Part shown: one piece after another, positions 17,166 to 26,800 of the stretch | Numbering within the stretch: position 1 is the first letter of the stretch | Layout: each line of letters opens with the position of its first letter | DNA from: Bacteroidota bacterium | GTDB taxonomy: Bacteria; Bacteroidota; Bacteroidia; Flavobacteriales_E; Vicingaceae | Length of the DNA: 64,000 nucleotides | Reading direction: 5' to 3' | Assembly: GCA_013112545.1 (NCBI GenBank) | Contig: JABFGJ010000013.1 | Span: 1 to 64,000, forward strand | Notes under the pieces: generated by a model | Told to the model about the DNA's origin: nothing | Seen by the model: the letters and a program-made list of their open reading frames with translations, nothing else | The model's database searches: none | Made by a program: the position numbers and the translations under genes

Positions 17166-17624
17166 ATGAAAAAAATAAATTGGTTTGTTTTTTTATTTCT
17201 ACTGTTCCTTTTAAGTTATTTTAGAGAAACTGTATTTCTTGGTATCAATGAAATTATCGAAGGAAATTTTGAAAGCCACCCTTACACCTTTAAACCTGAA
17301 ATATTGTTTCAATATACAACCGCCGCACTTTCAAATTTCAAATACATCCTTACAGGTTTTTTCAGTATTCTTTTTGCTTCCACAACCTTATTCAGCCTTC
17401 GTTTTGCCTTTCACGATAAATTGGCTTTTAAAATAGGTTTTCTCACTTATTCTATTGCTTTAGCTTCAATACTGCTTGCTGCGATATCAAGTCTTTTACT
17501 TTTTGACTTTGCTCAAGTTTATCCTTTTATTCGTAGTATCATTGGATATATCCACAGCCCTCTTATCTATATTTTAATAAGTGCTACGGTTTTGGTAAAT
17601 GAGTTTTATCGAAAGGAGAACTGA
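17166..17624 (+). CDS. Exosortase-associated membrane protein (XrtX-associated-like)
   Basis: This 152-residue integral membrane protein has hydrophobic segments near residues 6-20, 57-79, 88-112 and 120-145. After the first helix is 'FRETVFLGINEIIEGN', and a soluble loop 'FESHPYTFKPEILFQYT' follows. The size, topology and position between a PID-CTERM-like gene and an exosortase match the small membrane proteins that accompany Bacteroidota exosortases. The FRE...IN motif reminds me of the XrtX-associated family, but I cannot confirm this without a profile. It probably works with the exosortase in the inner membrane. It is separated from the exosortase by the repeat array and glyA. No enzyme motif is visible. 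Confidence 0.6.
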   Translation: MKKINWFVFLFLLFLLSYFRETVFLGINEIIEGNFESHPYTFKPEILFQYTTAALSNFKYILTGFFSILFASTTLFSLRFAFHDKLAFKIGFLTYSIALASILLAAISSLLLFDFAQVYPFIRSIIGYIHSPLIYILISATVLVNEFYRKEN

Positions 17625-17693
17625 GTAAAGTTCCTTATTGGAAACCGATTTTTTAATATTGATATTATGTTAGCCAATGCAAAGCGTTTTTAA
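17625..17693. other. Short unique spacer before the repeat array
   Basis: Nothing recognisable is seen between the stop of the membrane protein gene and the first repeat copy. Confidence 0.5.
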
Positions 17694-18281
17694 TCAAAGC
17701 CCTAGTTTGCTTTGCTACCTTGCATTCCGCTCATAAAGTCAGGGCTTTTACGATAGCATCCTTTTTTATACTTAAATTTCGTTCAGTGGTATTCTCTTTT
17801 GTTCGTCATTGCGAGGAGATACGACGAAGCAATCTGAACAAAAGATTTCTGGTTTAAACTCCATTCAATTTCACACAGAATAAACAAATAAAATCATCAT
17901 TTGAGAATCAAAGCCCTAGATTGCTTTGCTACATTCCATTCCATTCACAAAGCCAGGGCTTTTACGATAGCATCCTTTTTTATACTTAAATTTCGTTCAG
18001 TGGTATTCTCTTTTGTTCGTCATTGCGAGGAGATACGACGAAGCAATCTGAACAAAAGGTTTCTGGTTTAAACTCTATTCAATTTCACACAGAACAAACA
18101 AATAAAATCATCTTTAAGAATCAAAGCCCTAGATTGCTTCGCTACATTACATTCCATTCACAAAGCCAGGGCTTTTACGATAGCATACTTTTTTATACTT
18201 AAATTACGTTCAGTGGTATTCTCTTTTGTTCGTCATTGCGAGGAGGTACGACGAAGCAATCTGAACAAAAGGTTTCTGGTT
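17694..18281. repeat. Left part of a 214-bp tandem REP-like repeat array
   Basis: Three copies start at 17694, 17908 and 18121 (periods 214 and 213 bp). Each copy has two hairpins. The first runs from AAAGCCCT to AGGGCTTT with an ATTGCTT-type core. The second (17796-17844 in copy 1) has 9-bp outer arms CTTTTGTTC and GAACAAAAG around GTCATTGCGAG...CGAAGCAATCT. The inner cores of the two hairpins are reverse complements of each other. The core matches a dispersed repeat common in Bacteroidota genomes. The third copy stops abruptly after GGTTTCTGGTT at 18281, where the sequence leading to the GIY-YIG gene begins. Confidence 0.9.
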
Positions 18282-18311
18282 AGAATATTTAACTTTATAT
18301 ATTTTAGTAAC

Positions 18312-18599
18312 ATGAAAAGAATGTATGTCTATATGATGACAAATAAGAACAACAATGTATTATATACAGGGGTTACAAACAATTTAGAAAGACGAATTAA
18401 AGAACATAGATCCACTGACAATATGGGGTTTACTGGCAGGTATAAGTGCCATAAATTAGTGTATTTTGAGATTTATGATTCTCCAATGAAAGCAATCAAT
18501 AGAGAAAAACAGATAAAAGCTGGTTCAAGAAAAAAGAAAAATGAATTGATTGAAAAGGAAAATATAGAATGGAAAGATTTATCCGCTGATTGGGATTGA
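18312..18599 (+). CDS. GIY-YIG nuclease-family protein embedded in the repeat array
   Basis: This 95-residue single-domain protein belongs to the UvrC-N/GIY-YIG superfamily. The first motif is 'YVYMMTN' (4-10) in place of GIY, the second is 'LYTG' (17-20) in place of YIG, then Arg27 in 'NLERRIKEH' and Glu65 in 'NREKQIK', the expected catalytic arginine and metal-binding glutamate. The reading frame is open back to 18213, but that extension is a translation of the repeat itself ('RHCEEVRRSNLNK'), so I start at the ATG at 18312. Standalone proteins of this type are common and mostly uncharacterised. The gene interrupts an array of hairpin repeats, which suggests it either mobilises or lives in such elements. 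Composition is similar to its neighbours. Confidence 0.85.
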   Translation: MKRMYVYMMTNKNNNVLYTGVTNNLERRIKEHRSTDNMGFTGRYKCHKLVYFEIYDSPMKAINREKQIKAGSRKKKNELIEKENIEWKDLSADWD

Positions 18600-18628
18600 T
18601 TACTGTATGTTCGATATTTGGTTTTAAG

Positions 18629-19112
18629 TAAAAGCCCTAGATTGCTTCGCTACATTACATTCAACTAGCAATGACAGGGCTTTTACGATAGCATCCTTTT
18701 TTATACTTAAATTTCGTTCAGTGGTATTCTCTTTTGTTCGTCATTGCGAGGAGGTACGACGAAGCAATCTGAACAAAAGGTTTCTGGTTTAAACTCTATT
18801 CAATTTCACACAGAACAAACAAATAAAATCATCATTTGAGAATCAAAGCCCTAGTTAGCCCCACTACCTTGCATTCCGCTCACAAAGTCAGGGCTTTTAC
18901 GATAGCATACTTTTTTATACTTAAATTGCGTTCAGTGGTATTCTCTTTTGTTCGTCATTGCGAGGAGGTACGACGAAGCAATCTGAACAAAAGGTTTCTG
19001 GTTTAAACTCTATTCAATTTCACACAGAACAAACAAATAAAATCATCATTTGAGAATCAAAGCCCTAGATTGCTTCGCTACATTACATTCCACTCGCAAT
19101 GACAGGGCTTTT
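18629..19112. repeat. Right part of the 214-bp REP-like repeat array
   Basis: Copies start at 18629 and 18843 (214 bp apart), and a final partial copy runs 19057-19112. The last and the first of these have the intact first hairpin with the GCAATGACAGGGCTTTT right arm. The other copies have a changed arm (CAAAG[T/C]CAGGGCTTTT). The array thus ends exactly at a hairpin boundary, and the copy right after the GIY-YIG gene also begins at one. Confidence 0.9.
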
Positions 19113-19216
19113 CTCAATTAAATAGTTTTATCAGCATATTAACATTTAACTAATCTTGTATTGGCACAACAAAAACATTCGTATTTCTTTATACAAAATA
19201 ACATTGAAAACATGGG

Positions 19217-19224
19217 TATTTTTG
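19217..19224 (+). promoter_or_regulatory. Possible -7 element for glyA-exosortase
   Basis: TATTTTTG fits TAnnTTTG and lies 21 bp before the glyA ATG. The region 19113-19245 is outside the repeat array. No TTG stands about 20 bp upstream, so the match is partial. Confidence 0.35.
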
Positions 19225-19245
19225 AAACAATAAAATTTTAGCAAA

Positions 19246-20517
19246 ATGATTAAAGATAAAGTAATAGCAGACCTTATAAAAGCCGAGGAACAAAGACAAA
19301 AAAGAGGCATAGAATTAATTGCCTCGGAAAATTATGTTAGTGATTCAGTATTAAAAGCTATGGGTTCTGTTTTAACTAACAAATACGCCGAGGGCCTTCC
19401 TGAGAAAAGATATTATGGCGGCTGTGAGATAGTAGATCAAGTAGAGCAATTGGCTATAGATCGCTTAAAGGAGTTGTTTAATGCTGAATGGGCGAATGTA
19501 CAGCCACATTCAGGGGCTCAAGCAAATGCAGCGGTAATGTTAGCTTGCCTAAATCCAGGTGATAAAATCCTAGGCTTTGACTTATCACATGGTGGTCATT
19601 TAACCCACGGTTCACCTGTTAATTTCTCAGGTAAATTATACCAACCTTCATTTTATGGTGTTGAAAAAGAAACCGGCATCGTAGATTATGATAAATTAGC
19701 TGATAAGGCTCGGGAAGTAAAACCAAAAATGATAATTTGTGGTGCTTCTTCTTATTCTAGAGATTGGGATTATGAGCGTTTAAGGTCTGTTGCCGATGAA
19801 GTGGGTGCGTTATTATTAGCAGACATCTCGCATCCTGCTGGTTTGATTGCCAAAGGCATTTTAAATGACCCACTTCCCCACTGTCACATTGTAACTTCTA
19901 CCACGCATAAGACATTAAGAGGTCCAAGAGGTGGTGTAATTATGATGGGTAAAGATTTTGAAAACCCATTTGGTTTAAAAACACCTAAAGGAGAAACCAG
20001 AATGATGTCATCCTTATTGGATTCAGGAGTATTCCCTGGTACACAAGGAGGGCCATTAGAACATGTTATAGCAGCTAAGGCTGTGGCATTTGGTGAAGCT
20101 TTAACAGATGAATATATGGAATACATGCTTCAAGTGGTGAAAAATTCCAAAGTAATGGCAGAAGAGTTGGTCAAGCTGGATTATAACATCATTTCAGGTG
20201 GAACCGATAATCATTGCATGTTAATTGATTTGAGAAATAAAGATATCAGTGGAAAAAAAGCAGAACGTATTCTGGGATTGGTTGATATTACAGTAAATAA
20301 AAACATGGTTCCATTTGATGATAAATCGCCATTTATAACCTCTGGTATTCGAATTGGAACTCCGGCAATTACTACACGTGGTTTGACTGAAAAACACATC
20401 CCTCAAATAGTCCAATTGTTGGATAAGGCTTTACGTTATGATGAAACTTCTGAAGAGTTTTTAGCGCTTAAATCTGAAGTAAATCAATTGATGGGAGAGT
20501 TTCCACTTTACAAATAA
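19246..20517 (+). CDS. glyA: Serine hydroxymethyltransferase
   Basis: This 423-residue PLP enzyme converts serine and tetrahydrofolate to glycine and 5,10-methylene-THF in the cytoplasm. The N-terminal '[11 protein letters not shown]' and '[15 protein letters not shown]' motifs, '[12 protein letters not shown]', and the Schiff-base lysine Lys222 in '[13 protein letters not shown]' are all present. Length is normal for bacterial GlyA. It is the first gene after the repeat array and ends 7 bp before an exosortase gene, so the two are probably cotranscribed. The coupling of a core one-carbon gene to a sorting enzyme may be only positional, giving the exosortase steady expression. Confidence 0.97.
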   Translation: MIKDKVIADLIKAEEQRQKRGIELIASENYVSDSVLKAMGSVLTNKYAEGLPEKRYYGGCEIVDQVEQLAIDRLKELFNAEWANVQPHSGAQANAAVMLACLNPGDKILGFDLSHGGHLTHGSPVNFSGKLYQPSFYGVEKETGIVDYDKLADKAREVKPKMIICGASSYSRDWDYERLRSVADEVGALLLADISHPAGLIAKGILNDPLPHCHIVTSTTHKTLRGPRGGVIMMGKDFENPFGLKTPKGETRMMSSLLDSGVFPGTQGGPLEHVIAAKAVAFGEALTDEYMEYMLQVVKNSKVMAEELVKLDYNIISGGTDNHCMLIDLRNKDISGKKAERILGLVDITVNKNMVPFDDKSPFITSGIRIGTPAITTRGLTEKHIPQIVQLLDKALRYDETSEEFLALKSEVNQLMGEFPLYK

Positions 20518-20524
20518 ACACACT

Positions 20525-21064
20525 ATGTTCAGCGACTTTTTAGATTCAATCAAGCAATATAAAAAGCCCATATTTTTTATTTTAAAAATGTTTGGGGTTT
20601 ATTTGACCCTTCAAGCTTTTTACGACTATGTGTTAAGTCCCTACACCAATATTGACAAGTATTTAATTTCCTTAATTATTAGTCAAACGGAATGGGTTTT
20701 GAGCTTTTTAGGTTATGCTTTATTGGAGCCCAACTCTATGTATGAGCACCATGTAGGAGTTTTAGATTCATCTGGAGTGGTGATTGGCAACCCTTGCGAT
20801 GGAATAAGTTTGTTTATACTTTATGCATCTTTTCTATTTGTTTTTAAAGGGAAGTGGTGGTTTAAGCTATCAACTATTGGTTTTGGAATTTTAGTCATTC
20901 ATTTTTTAAATGTTTTTAGAATTATCGCTTTAGCGATAATCGTAGTATATTATCCAGAAAGTCTAGATTTTCATCATAAATACAGCTTTACTTTATTTGT
21001 GTACTTATGCATTTTCTTGATGTGGTACAAACGAATTGATATCTATAAAAAGAGAGAATGGTAA
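20525..21064 (+). CDS. Exosortase/archaeosortase-family transpeptidase
   Basis: This 179-residue multi-pass inner-membrane protein has the three hallmark active-site positions of exosortases. The nucleophile is Cys91 in 'NPCDGISLF', the arginine is Arg132 in 'LNVFRIIAL', and a histidine is at 150/151 in 'FHHKYSF'. It should cleave proteins at a C-terminal CTERM signal and may attach the new C-terminus to an acceptor. The likely substrate is the PID-CTERM-like protein 3.6 kb upstream, and the likely partner is the membrane protein at 17166. It is shorter than proteobacterial XrtA and resembles the small Bacteroidota exosortases (XrtX/XrtF group); I cannot fix the subfamily. Its stop codon lies in the loop of the terminator. 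Confidence 0.88.
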   Translation: MFSDFLDSIKQYKKPIFFILKMFGVYLTLQAFYDYVLSPYTNIDKYLISLIISQTEWVLSFLGYALLEPNSMYEHHVGVLDSSGVVIGNPCDGISLFILYASFLFVFKGKWWFKLSTIGFGILVIHFLNVFRIIALAIIVVYYPESLDFHHKYSFTLFVYLCIFLMWYKRIDIYKKREW

Positions 21065-21080
21065 GCCATTCTCTCTTTTT
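21047..21080 (+). terminator. Intrinsic terminator after the exosortase gene
   Basis: A perfect 15-bp stem, 21047-21061 (AAAAAGAGAGAATGG) with 21066-21080, surrounds the loop TAAG. The stem ends in T5. The last codons of the exosortase form the left arm and its TAA is in the loop. Confidence 0.9.
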
Positions 21081-21201
21081 CCTTTAAAAACTAATAAAGT
21101 ACACTGTTCTGTCTTGAGTTTAATTGAACCCTGAAATTTTATCTTAGTATCTTCAAAACTCACATAGGATATTATTTTATGTTCTTCGATAAAACGAATC
21201 T

Positions 21202-23814
21202 CTATTTAATAACAATTTTCTTTGTTGTCCAACTATCATCAATTCTATATTTCAAGAAATATATTCCTTGAGTAAGCTCATTTAAATTCAAAAGTTTTGT
21301 CTTAAAGTTTTGGTTTAAATTCCATACTAAACGACCCGATAAGTCATACACAGCAATTTGTTGTATTTGTTTATCACTATTGATAGTAAAACGGCCATCC
21401 GAAGGGTTAGGAAATAAGCTAAATGTATGTTCTTTAGTATGATTTACATCAATACCTATTGGTTGTGCATCACGAATACTAACATCATCAATAGCGATAT
21501 CACTTCTATAATTACCACCAACTATTCCTCTAAATACTATTTTCACTATCCCTTTAAACTGGCTTAAGTCAACAACATTAACATTCCAATTATTACCTTG
21601 ATCTCCTGAAATAGGTGTCATAATATCTTGAATTAAAAATCCATTAATATAAATATCAAGGTGTAAGGTTCCCATGTCTATACCTCTCATGTGCGTATAG
21701 AATGTTAGTTCTGGTTTGTTTAACTGCGAAATATCATAGCATTTAGAAAAGAGATTAGCTTCTAAATTAGAAAAATTCGTCGCTTCTATATAAATATAAT
21801 TCCCTGTCCCAGTTCCAAATTCTGTAGTGTGATCAGTTGTTGGTCCTGTTTGATTTGAAGGAGTTGTACCAGAATTCACATACCAATCATGAGCATCTGC
21901 TTGGTCGTTTCCCCAACTTTCTAAAAACACCCCCGGAGTTCCTGCTGTGAAATTATCAAAGTTAGTTGTGTCTGGAAAGCTTGTTTCTATAAATGAAGTC
22001 GTTACAATAAAGTTTAAAATACTGTCATTAGTGAGAATAGCATCATTAGGCAAGGCTGTCCAAAAACTAAAAATATAAGAGCCAGGTGCTGACATGTTAA
22101 TTGGGTTCTGAAAGGTAAAATTGGCACTTGCTCCTGGTGGAATATTAAATTTCGCAGTATCTGTTACTACAGTTCCACTGTTTAGTTGATAAAATACTGG
22201 TACATTACTCTGTTGTAGAGAACCTGAATTAGTTAATTCAACAGTTAAATATTCATTAGCTGTACCATTACAATTTCCAATTCCGGAAGAAGGTGAAACT
22301 ATACTTGATAAAGATATATCTGTAGATACTGGTTCAACAATTTCAATATCATCAATGGCTATATCGCTTGTAAAACTACTGCCTACTTTGGCTCTGAATC
22401 GAAGTTTGACAATGCTTCCTGCATAAGCTGCCAAGCTTATTTCTTGAAAATTCCATTGATCTCCTTGATTTCCAATAACAGCTGGCATTATGTCCATAAT
22501 CCAAACTCCTCCATGAAAAATATCTACATGTAATTCTCCCATAGTTGCACCATACATATGGTAGTAGAAACTAAATTTAGGCGCTAATAAATTAGTGAAA
22601 TCGTAACATGGCGTATTTAAAATTGCTGTTTCATTGGCAAATCCAGAAGCTTCGACATATAGAAAATTATTAGGAGGATTAGAATGATCTGCTGATGGGC
22701 CTGTGTTTGCTGATCTTGTTGCTTGGTTATATACCCACCAATCATGTGAATCGCCAGTATCATTTATCCAATTATTCGATAAAGTACCTGCATTTGCTTG
22801 CCCATTCCCAGGAGTAAAACTTCCAAAAGTTTCAGTATATGGATAGTTAAAAATCGGTAAGCCAACGCAAGAAGGCGGAGGATTAGATTTTACTATGAAT
22901 TGCACACAATTTGTACTCGGATAAATCGCCGTATTGGCACATGTAGTAGCATCTACAGCCTGAATGGAATAACAAATGGTATCATTCACCAATGCATTCG
23001 GAATAATGCCTCTATACGTATTTGCAGAAACAATATTCATAGTGATAGGACTTGCAGCTACACCATTTTTAGTATAGTTTAAAACAGCAGAAGCTATACC
23101 ACTTGGATCTTGTATATTCGCTTCTATAGTATAAGGTCCCGTTGAATAAACCGTTCCTTGCAGTATAGTCCCAGTTAATGTAATGGTTGGAGGAACTAAT
23201 TCACAAGAAGCACCAAGCAACTCAATATCGTCAATTAACCATCCATAATTATTGCTTGCCCCATTGTTGTTTGCATCAATTAGTGCAAACCTAATTTTAA
23301 CTTGTGAACTATTAGATGCATGGCTTGACAAATCAAAGCTTTCAGATTTCCACCAACTATTTGCTGGCATAGAACTACCATTTGCGGCGTCCCAAACCGT
23401 GTAGCTAATAGCAGAAAATGCATTGGCATTTAAAAACCCACTTCCATTATAATCAGCACTAGTCAGCGTTGTCCATGATGTTCCATTGTCGTTTGAAACT
23501 TGAATCATGCCTTTATCGAAAAAATCGATTTTGCAAATTTGTTTAAATTCTAATGTTAAAAATGTAGCCGTACTTGCATTTATGGTATTTGTTTCTAAAA
23601 ACAAGGTGTCAGACAATACCACTTTTCCAGAGTCAGACTTAACTCCACTGAAACTATATGAAGTAGTTGTAGCCCAACGTTCTGTGCCACCATTAGCAGT
23701 ATATGATGTTACTGTTGGGTTTGCTCCTTCAAAATCTTCTAAGTAAATGCTAGTTTGTGCTTGGATTGAAAACAAACTGCAAAACAGAATTGCAAAAGAT
23801 AAAAGCTTTCTCAT
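21202..23814 (-). CDS. Secreted T9SS protein with two MAM-like domains
   Basis: The 870-residue protein has a signal peptide ending 'FSIQAQ'. Residues ~25-205 form a beta-sandwich module ('YLEDFEG...WLIDDIELLGASC'). Two MAM/jelly-roll-like modules (about 335-490 and 625-785) share 'DWxV', 'TGPxxDHT' and 'FRxxVGxxxxSDIAIDDI'. A type A T9SS sorting tail ('FSLFPNPSDGRFTI...GIYFLKYRI') occupies the last ~75. It is expected at the cell surface or released. The next gene, 63 bp upstream of its start, is a longer relative with the same module types, separated by a hairpin. Adhesion or extracellular binding is plausible; no catalytic motif is seen. Confidence 0.88.
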   Translation of the reverse strand: MRKLLSFAILFCSLFSIQAQTSIYLEDFEGANPTVTSYTANGGTERWATTTSYSFSGVKSDSGKVVLSDTLFLETNTINASTATFLTLEFKQICKIDFFDKGMIQVSNDNGTSWTTLTSADYNGSGFLNANAFSAISYTVWDAANGSSMPANSWWKSESFDLSSHASNSSQVKIRFALIDANNNGASNNYGWLIDDIELLGASCELVPPTITLTGTILQGTVYSTGPYTIEANIQDPSGIASAVLNYTKNGVAASPITMNIVSANTYRGIIPNALVNDTICYSIQAVDATTCANTAIYPSTNCVQFIVKSNPPPSCVGLPIFNYPYTETFGSFTPGNGQANAGTLSNNWINDTGDSHDWWVYNQATRSANTGPSADHSNPPNNFLYVEASGFANETAILNTPCYDFTNLLAPKFSFYYHMYGATMGELHVDIFHGGVWIMDIMPAVIGNQGDQWNFQEISLAAYAGSIVKLRFRAKVGSSFTSDIAIDDIEIVEPVSTDISLSSIVSPSSGIGNCNGTANEYLTVELTNSGSLQQSNVPVFYQLNSGTVVTDTAKFNIPPGASANFTFQNPINMSAPGSYIFSFWTALPNDAILTNDSILNFIVTTSFIETSFPDTTNFDNFTAGTPGVFLESWGNDQADAHDWYVNSGTTPSNQTGPTTDHTTEFGTGTGNYIYIEATNFSNLEANLFSKCYDISQLNKPELTFYTHMRGIDMGTLHLDIYINGFLIQDIMTPISGDQGNNWNVNVVDLSQFKGIVKIVFRGIVGGNYRSDIAIDDVSIRDAQPIGIDVNHTKEHTFSLFPNPSDGRFTINSDKQIQQIAVYDLSGRLVWNLNQNFKTKLLNLNELTQGIYFLKYRIDDSWTTKKIVIK

Positions 23815-23829
23815 TTTTTTTATTGTTAA

Positions 23830-23864
23830 GCTAAAAAAAGTTGACCAAGGTCAACTTTTTTAGC
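23830..23864 (-). terminator. Hairpin terminator between two T9SS genes
   Basis: GCTAAAAAAAGTTGACC (23830-23846) and GGTCAACTTTTTTAGC (23849-23864) pair with one bulged A and a 2-nt loop. On the minus strand the second half is T-rich, which fits termination after the 1477-aa gene. Confidence 0.7.
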
Positions 23865-23877
23865 GTTTTAAATATAA

Positions 23878-26800
23878 TTATTTTGTGACTACCATTTTAC
23901 TGGTAATCTTTTCACCATCACTAATTAACCAATAGTAATACACCCCTTCGGCTAAATTTGTCAAGTCTAGATGTATCAAATGGTCGCCTTGTGAACGATT
24001 CCCTTTTTCTTGATAAACAGGTTGACCTAGCATATTTACAACAGTAAAGTCTATATTACTTGCATTTGGTAAATAATAAGGGATAATAGTATTATTAGAA
24101 GCAGGATTAGGAATGTTTTGACCTAAATACAATTTATCTATTCCCATTTGGTATTCATCAAGTCCTACTGTAAAGCAATTTGACACATTTGTTGCTTGCA
24201 CACAAAAATCATCTATTGCCCAGCCTTCACCTCTACCAGAACCATCAGACTCAAATCTCCATCTTAATATTGCATACGTATCTTTATTAAAGCCAATAAT
24301 ATTTTCTGATTTTACATATCCATTAGAAATACCAGTCCATCCTTGATTTTGTCTGTTATTCGGAATTGCAACAATGTTTGGCGAATTATACCAATTCTTA
24401 GAATATGGCAGACTAAAGTCTCTTTTACCAATTGTATTCCATGAACTTCCTTCATCTACTGAGTATTGAACATGACCTCCATCGTGATACGTATCATCAA
24501 AAGAATAATTATTTTCAAACGATATCGTATAACAAGAATCCTTTTGGAATAACATGAATGGAGAATACAATGAAGATGAATCAAAATTAGAATAATTTGA
24601 ATCAATTAAAGTTACCCAAGCATTCATCCCGCTCTTTGCACCTTGAAGATTTGTTTTATTGGGGGTTCCAATTTCAAAGGAGTTTTTCGTAGAATAGGTG
24701 TAAGGATTCAATGATAGCCATTTAGGATTACTAGCTGCTTCGAAGTCTGTACAATAACCCGTTGTAGCTAAGTTAGCTTTTACAGTATCAATTACAGTAA
24801 AGTAGAAATCTAAAGTATCATCCTCAGGCTGTAAATCAGGCTGACCATTAGGTAATAAGGTTAAAGCCCTAAAATGATGTATCCCTGGACTCAATTTAAA
24901 GTCACCAATATCAACTTTTTTCTTTCTTCTAAACCTAAACCCATTTAAATAAGTAGGAGGGTCAAACGCAAAGGTGGTGTCATAAACCTTATTTCCATCT
25001 AAGTGAACAGTTAAATCCAAATTATCTAAGCTATCTAATCCATTGTTTTGGAAAATAAGATCTAGTGAATAAGACTTAGAAAATGGGAATGATATAACAT
25101 TGTCATCAAAGATAAAGTTTAGAGGTTTTGCACTTCTTTGAGGTGGGCAAATCCAATCAAAATTAGCATCAACCGCATCAGGACCACCATCGCCTTCATC
25201 TACATATAAAGTATCATAACCCCTAATGGTAAATTTCGCAATTGAGGTATCAATATCACCAAGTTTAAATCTCACTTTAGCTCCGTTTTTAACACAAACT
25301 GATGCTGTATTAAACGTATTTGGAGCCCAACCAGCATAAGGTTCGCTGTAAATATATTCTCTACCTGAATGAGTTGCCTCTAACCTCCATCTACTGGAAT
25401 CAGTCACTTCTTGGTTAGTGCCAAATTCGAAGAAAATATTACAACCTTCAAAATGCTCAACCATCTTAATCATCGTATCATTTTTAGGTCTTGCATCACC
25501 AGGTAGTTTTGTAATTATTTTAATTTCATAATCACCATATTCGCTAAAATCGAATGCTGTATTGGTAGTAAAATGATATCTATCTCTTGAAAAAATTGTT
25601 GTATTTAATACTTCTGAAGCAGTTTGAACTGCTGGTGAATTTGGCCCGTTAATTCGAGTAACCGTAATATCTATAGGAACATTAGACATGGTTCTGTTAC
25701 CTACATTCTTAATGACCGCTCTAATTTTTCTAGGTAAATCTCCCACCTCACAACTGGTAGTAGGATAGAGAATTTTTACACTTTGAGCATTTTGATTAAT
25801 TGGGTCAACAATTCTAAAATCGTCGATACTCATCCCTTCTCCTCCAGTTTCGTCTTTCAATGCAAAAAACTTAAATCGAAACAAGACATATTTTTCATTA
25901 TTAAAAAGGTCTTCTAATAATACTTCAGATTCTACCCAGCCTTTATCGCTTCCAAAAAATTTACTTGTCGTATCAGAAAAAACTGGAAATCCACCTACAG
26001 TACTTCCTGACAAATTCTCATTGTACCAAAACTTTCGTTTTGGATCATTTTGCCCCTTCACTGTGTCCCAAGTAAGTCCTTCATCTAAAGAATATTCTAA
26101 ACCAACTCCATCTTCAACTAAATTCATGCTTCTATTGTTGTAGAAATATAAAATCATAGAATCTGCAGCTGTGAAATCAAAAAATGGGGTATAAAGCGAT
26201 ACAAATTCATTATTTCCACTATAACTTCCATTGGGGTTTAAATCCCAGCATAAATCACCTGAAAAAGTTGTATTGGTATATTTTCCTTTAGGTTTTCCTA
26301 ATCCCCATTGATTGCCAAATTGAGTTGGTTTAGGAATTTGTTGAAAAATGGTATCTCCTTCAAAATCATCAAAGAAATCTAGTCCTCTGTATGGCAGCCC
26401 TATAGATTTTATAATGTTTGAGGTATCATTAATTGCACGTTCATCATTTGGAGCTTTAATCCATGCACGAACTGCATAATCTCCTAATGGAACTGTATAT
26501 TTTTGAGGAATAGGAATGGTTAAATATTGATTAGGAGTAATTAAACCTGTCCACAATACAGGAGAAGCAGGAAATATAACACCACCTGTATCATTTAATA
26601 TTTCATAATAGATATAAGCAGTATCGACATCTAAAACACCGAGATTAGAAAATGAAATTTTAATTTCATCTAGTTCATTTTCAGGATTAAGCGGCGATAT
26701 TTCGATAGATTCCATTCTTATATCAACTAATGGAGCATACACAATCTTAAATGAATCTAAAGCGATATCAGATAAGGCATTTGTTGGATTAGTTTTACCT

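Noticed and set aside
17694-19112. CRISPR array
   Set aside because: The repeats are 214 bp long with near-identical whole units and no short repeats with unique spacers, and no cas genes are nearby.
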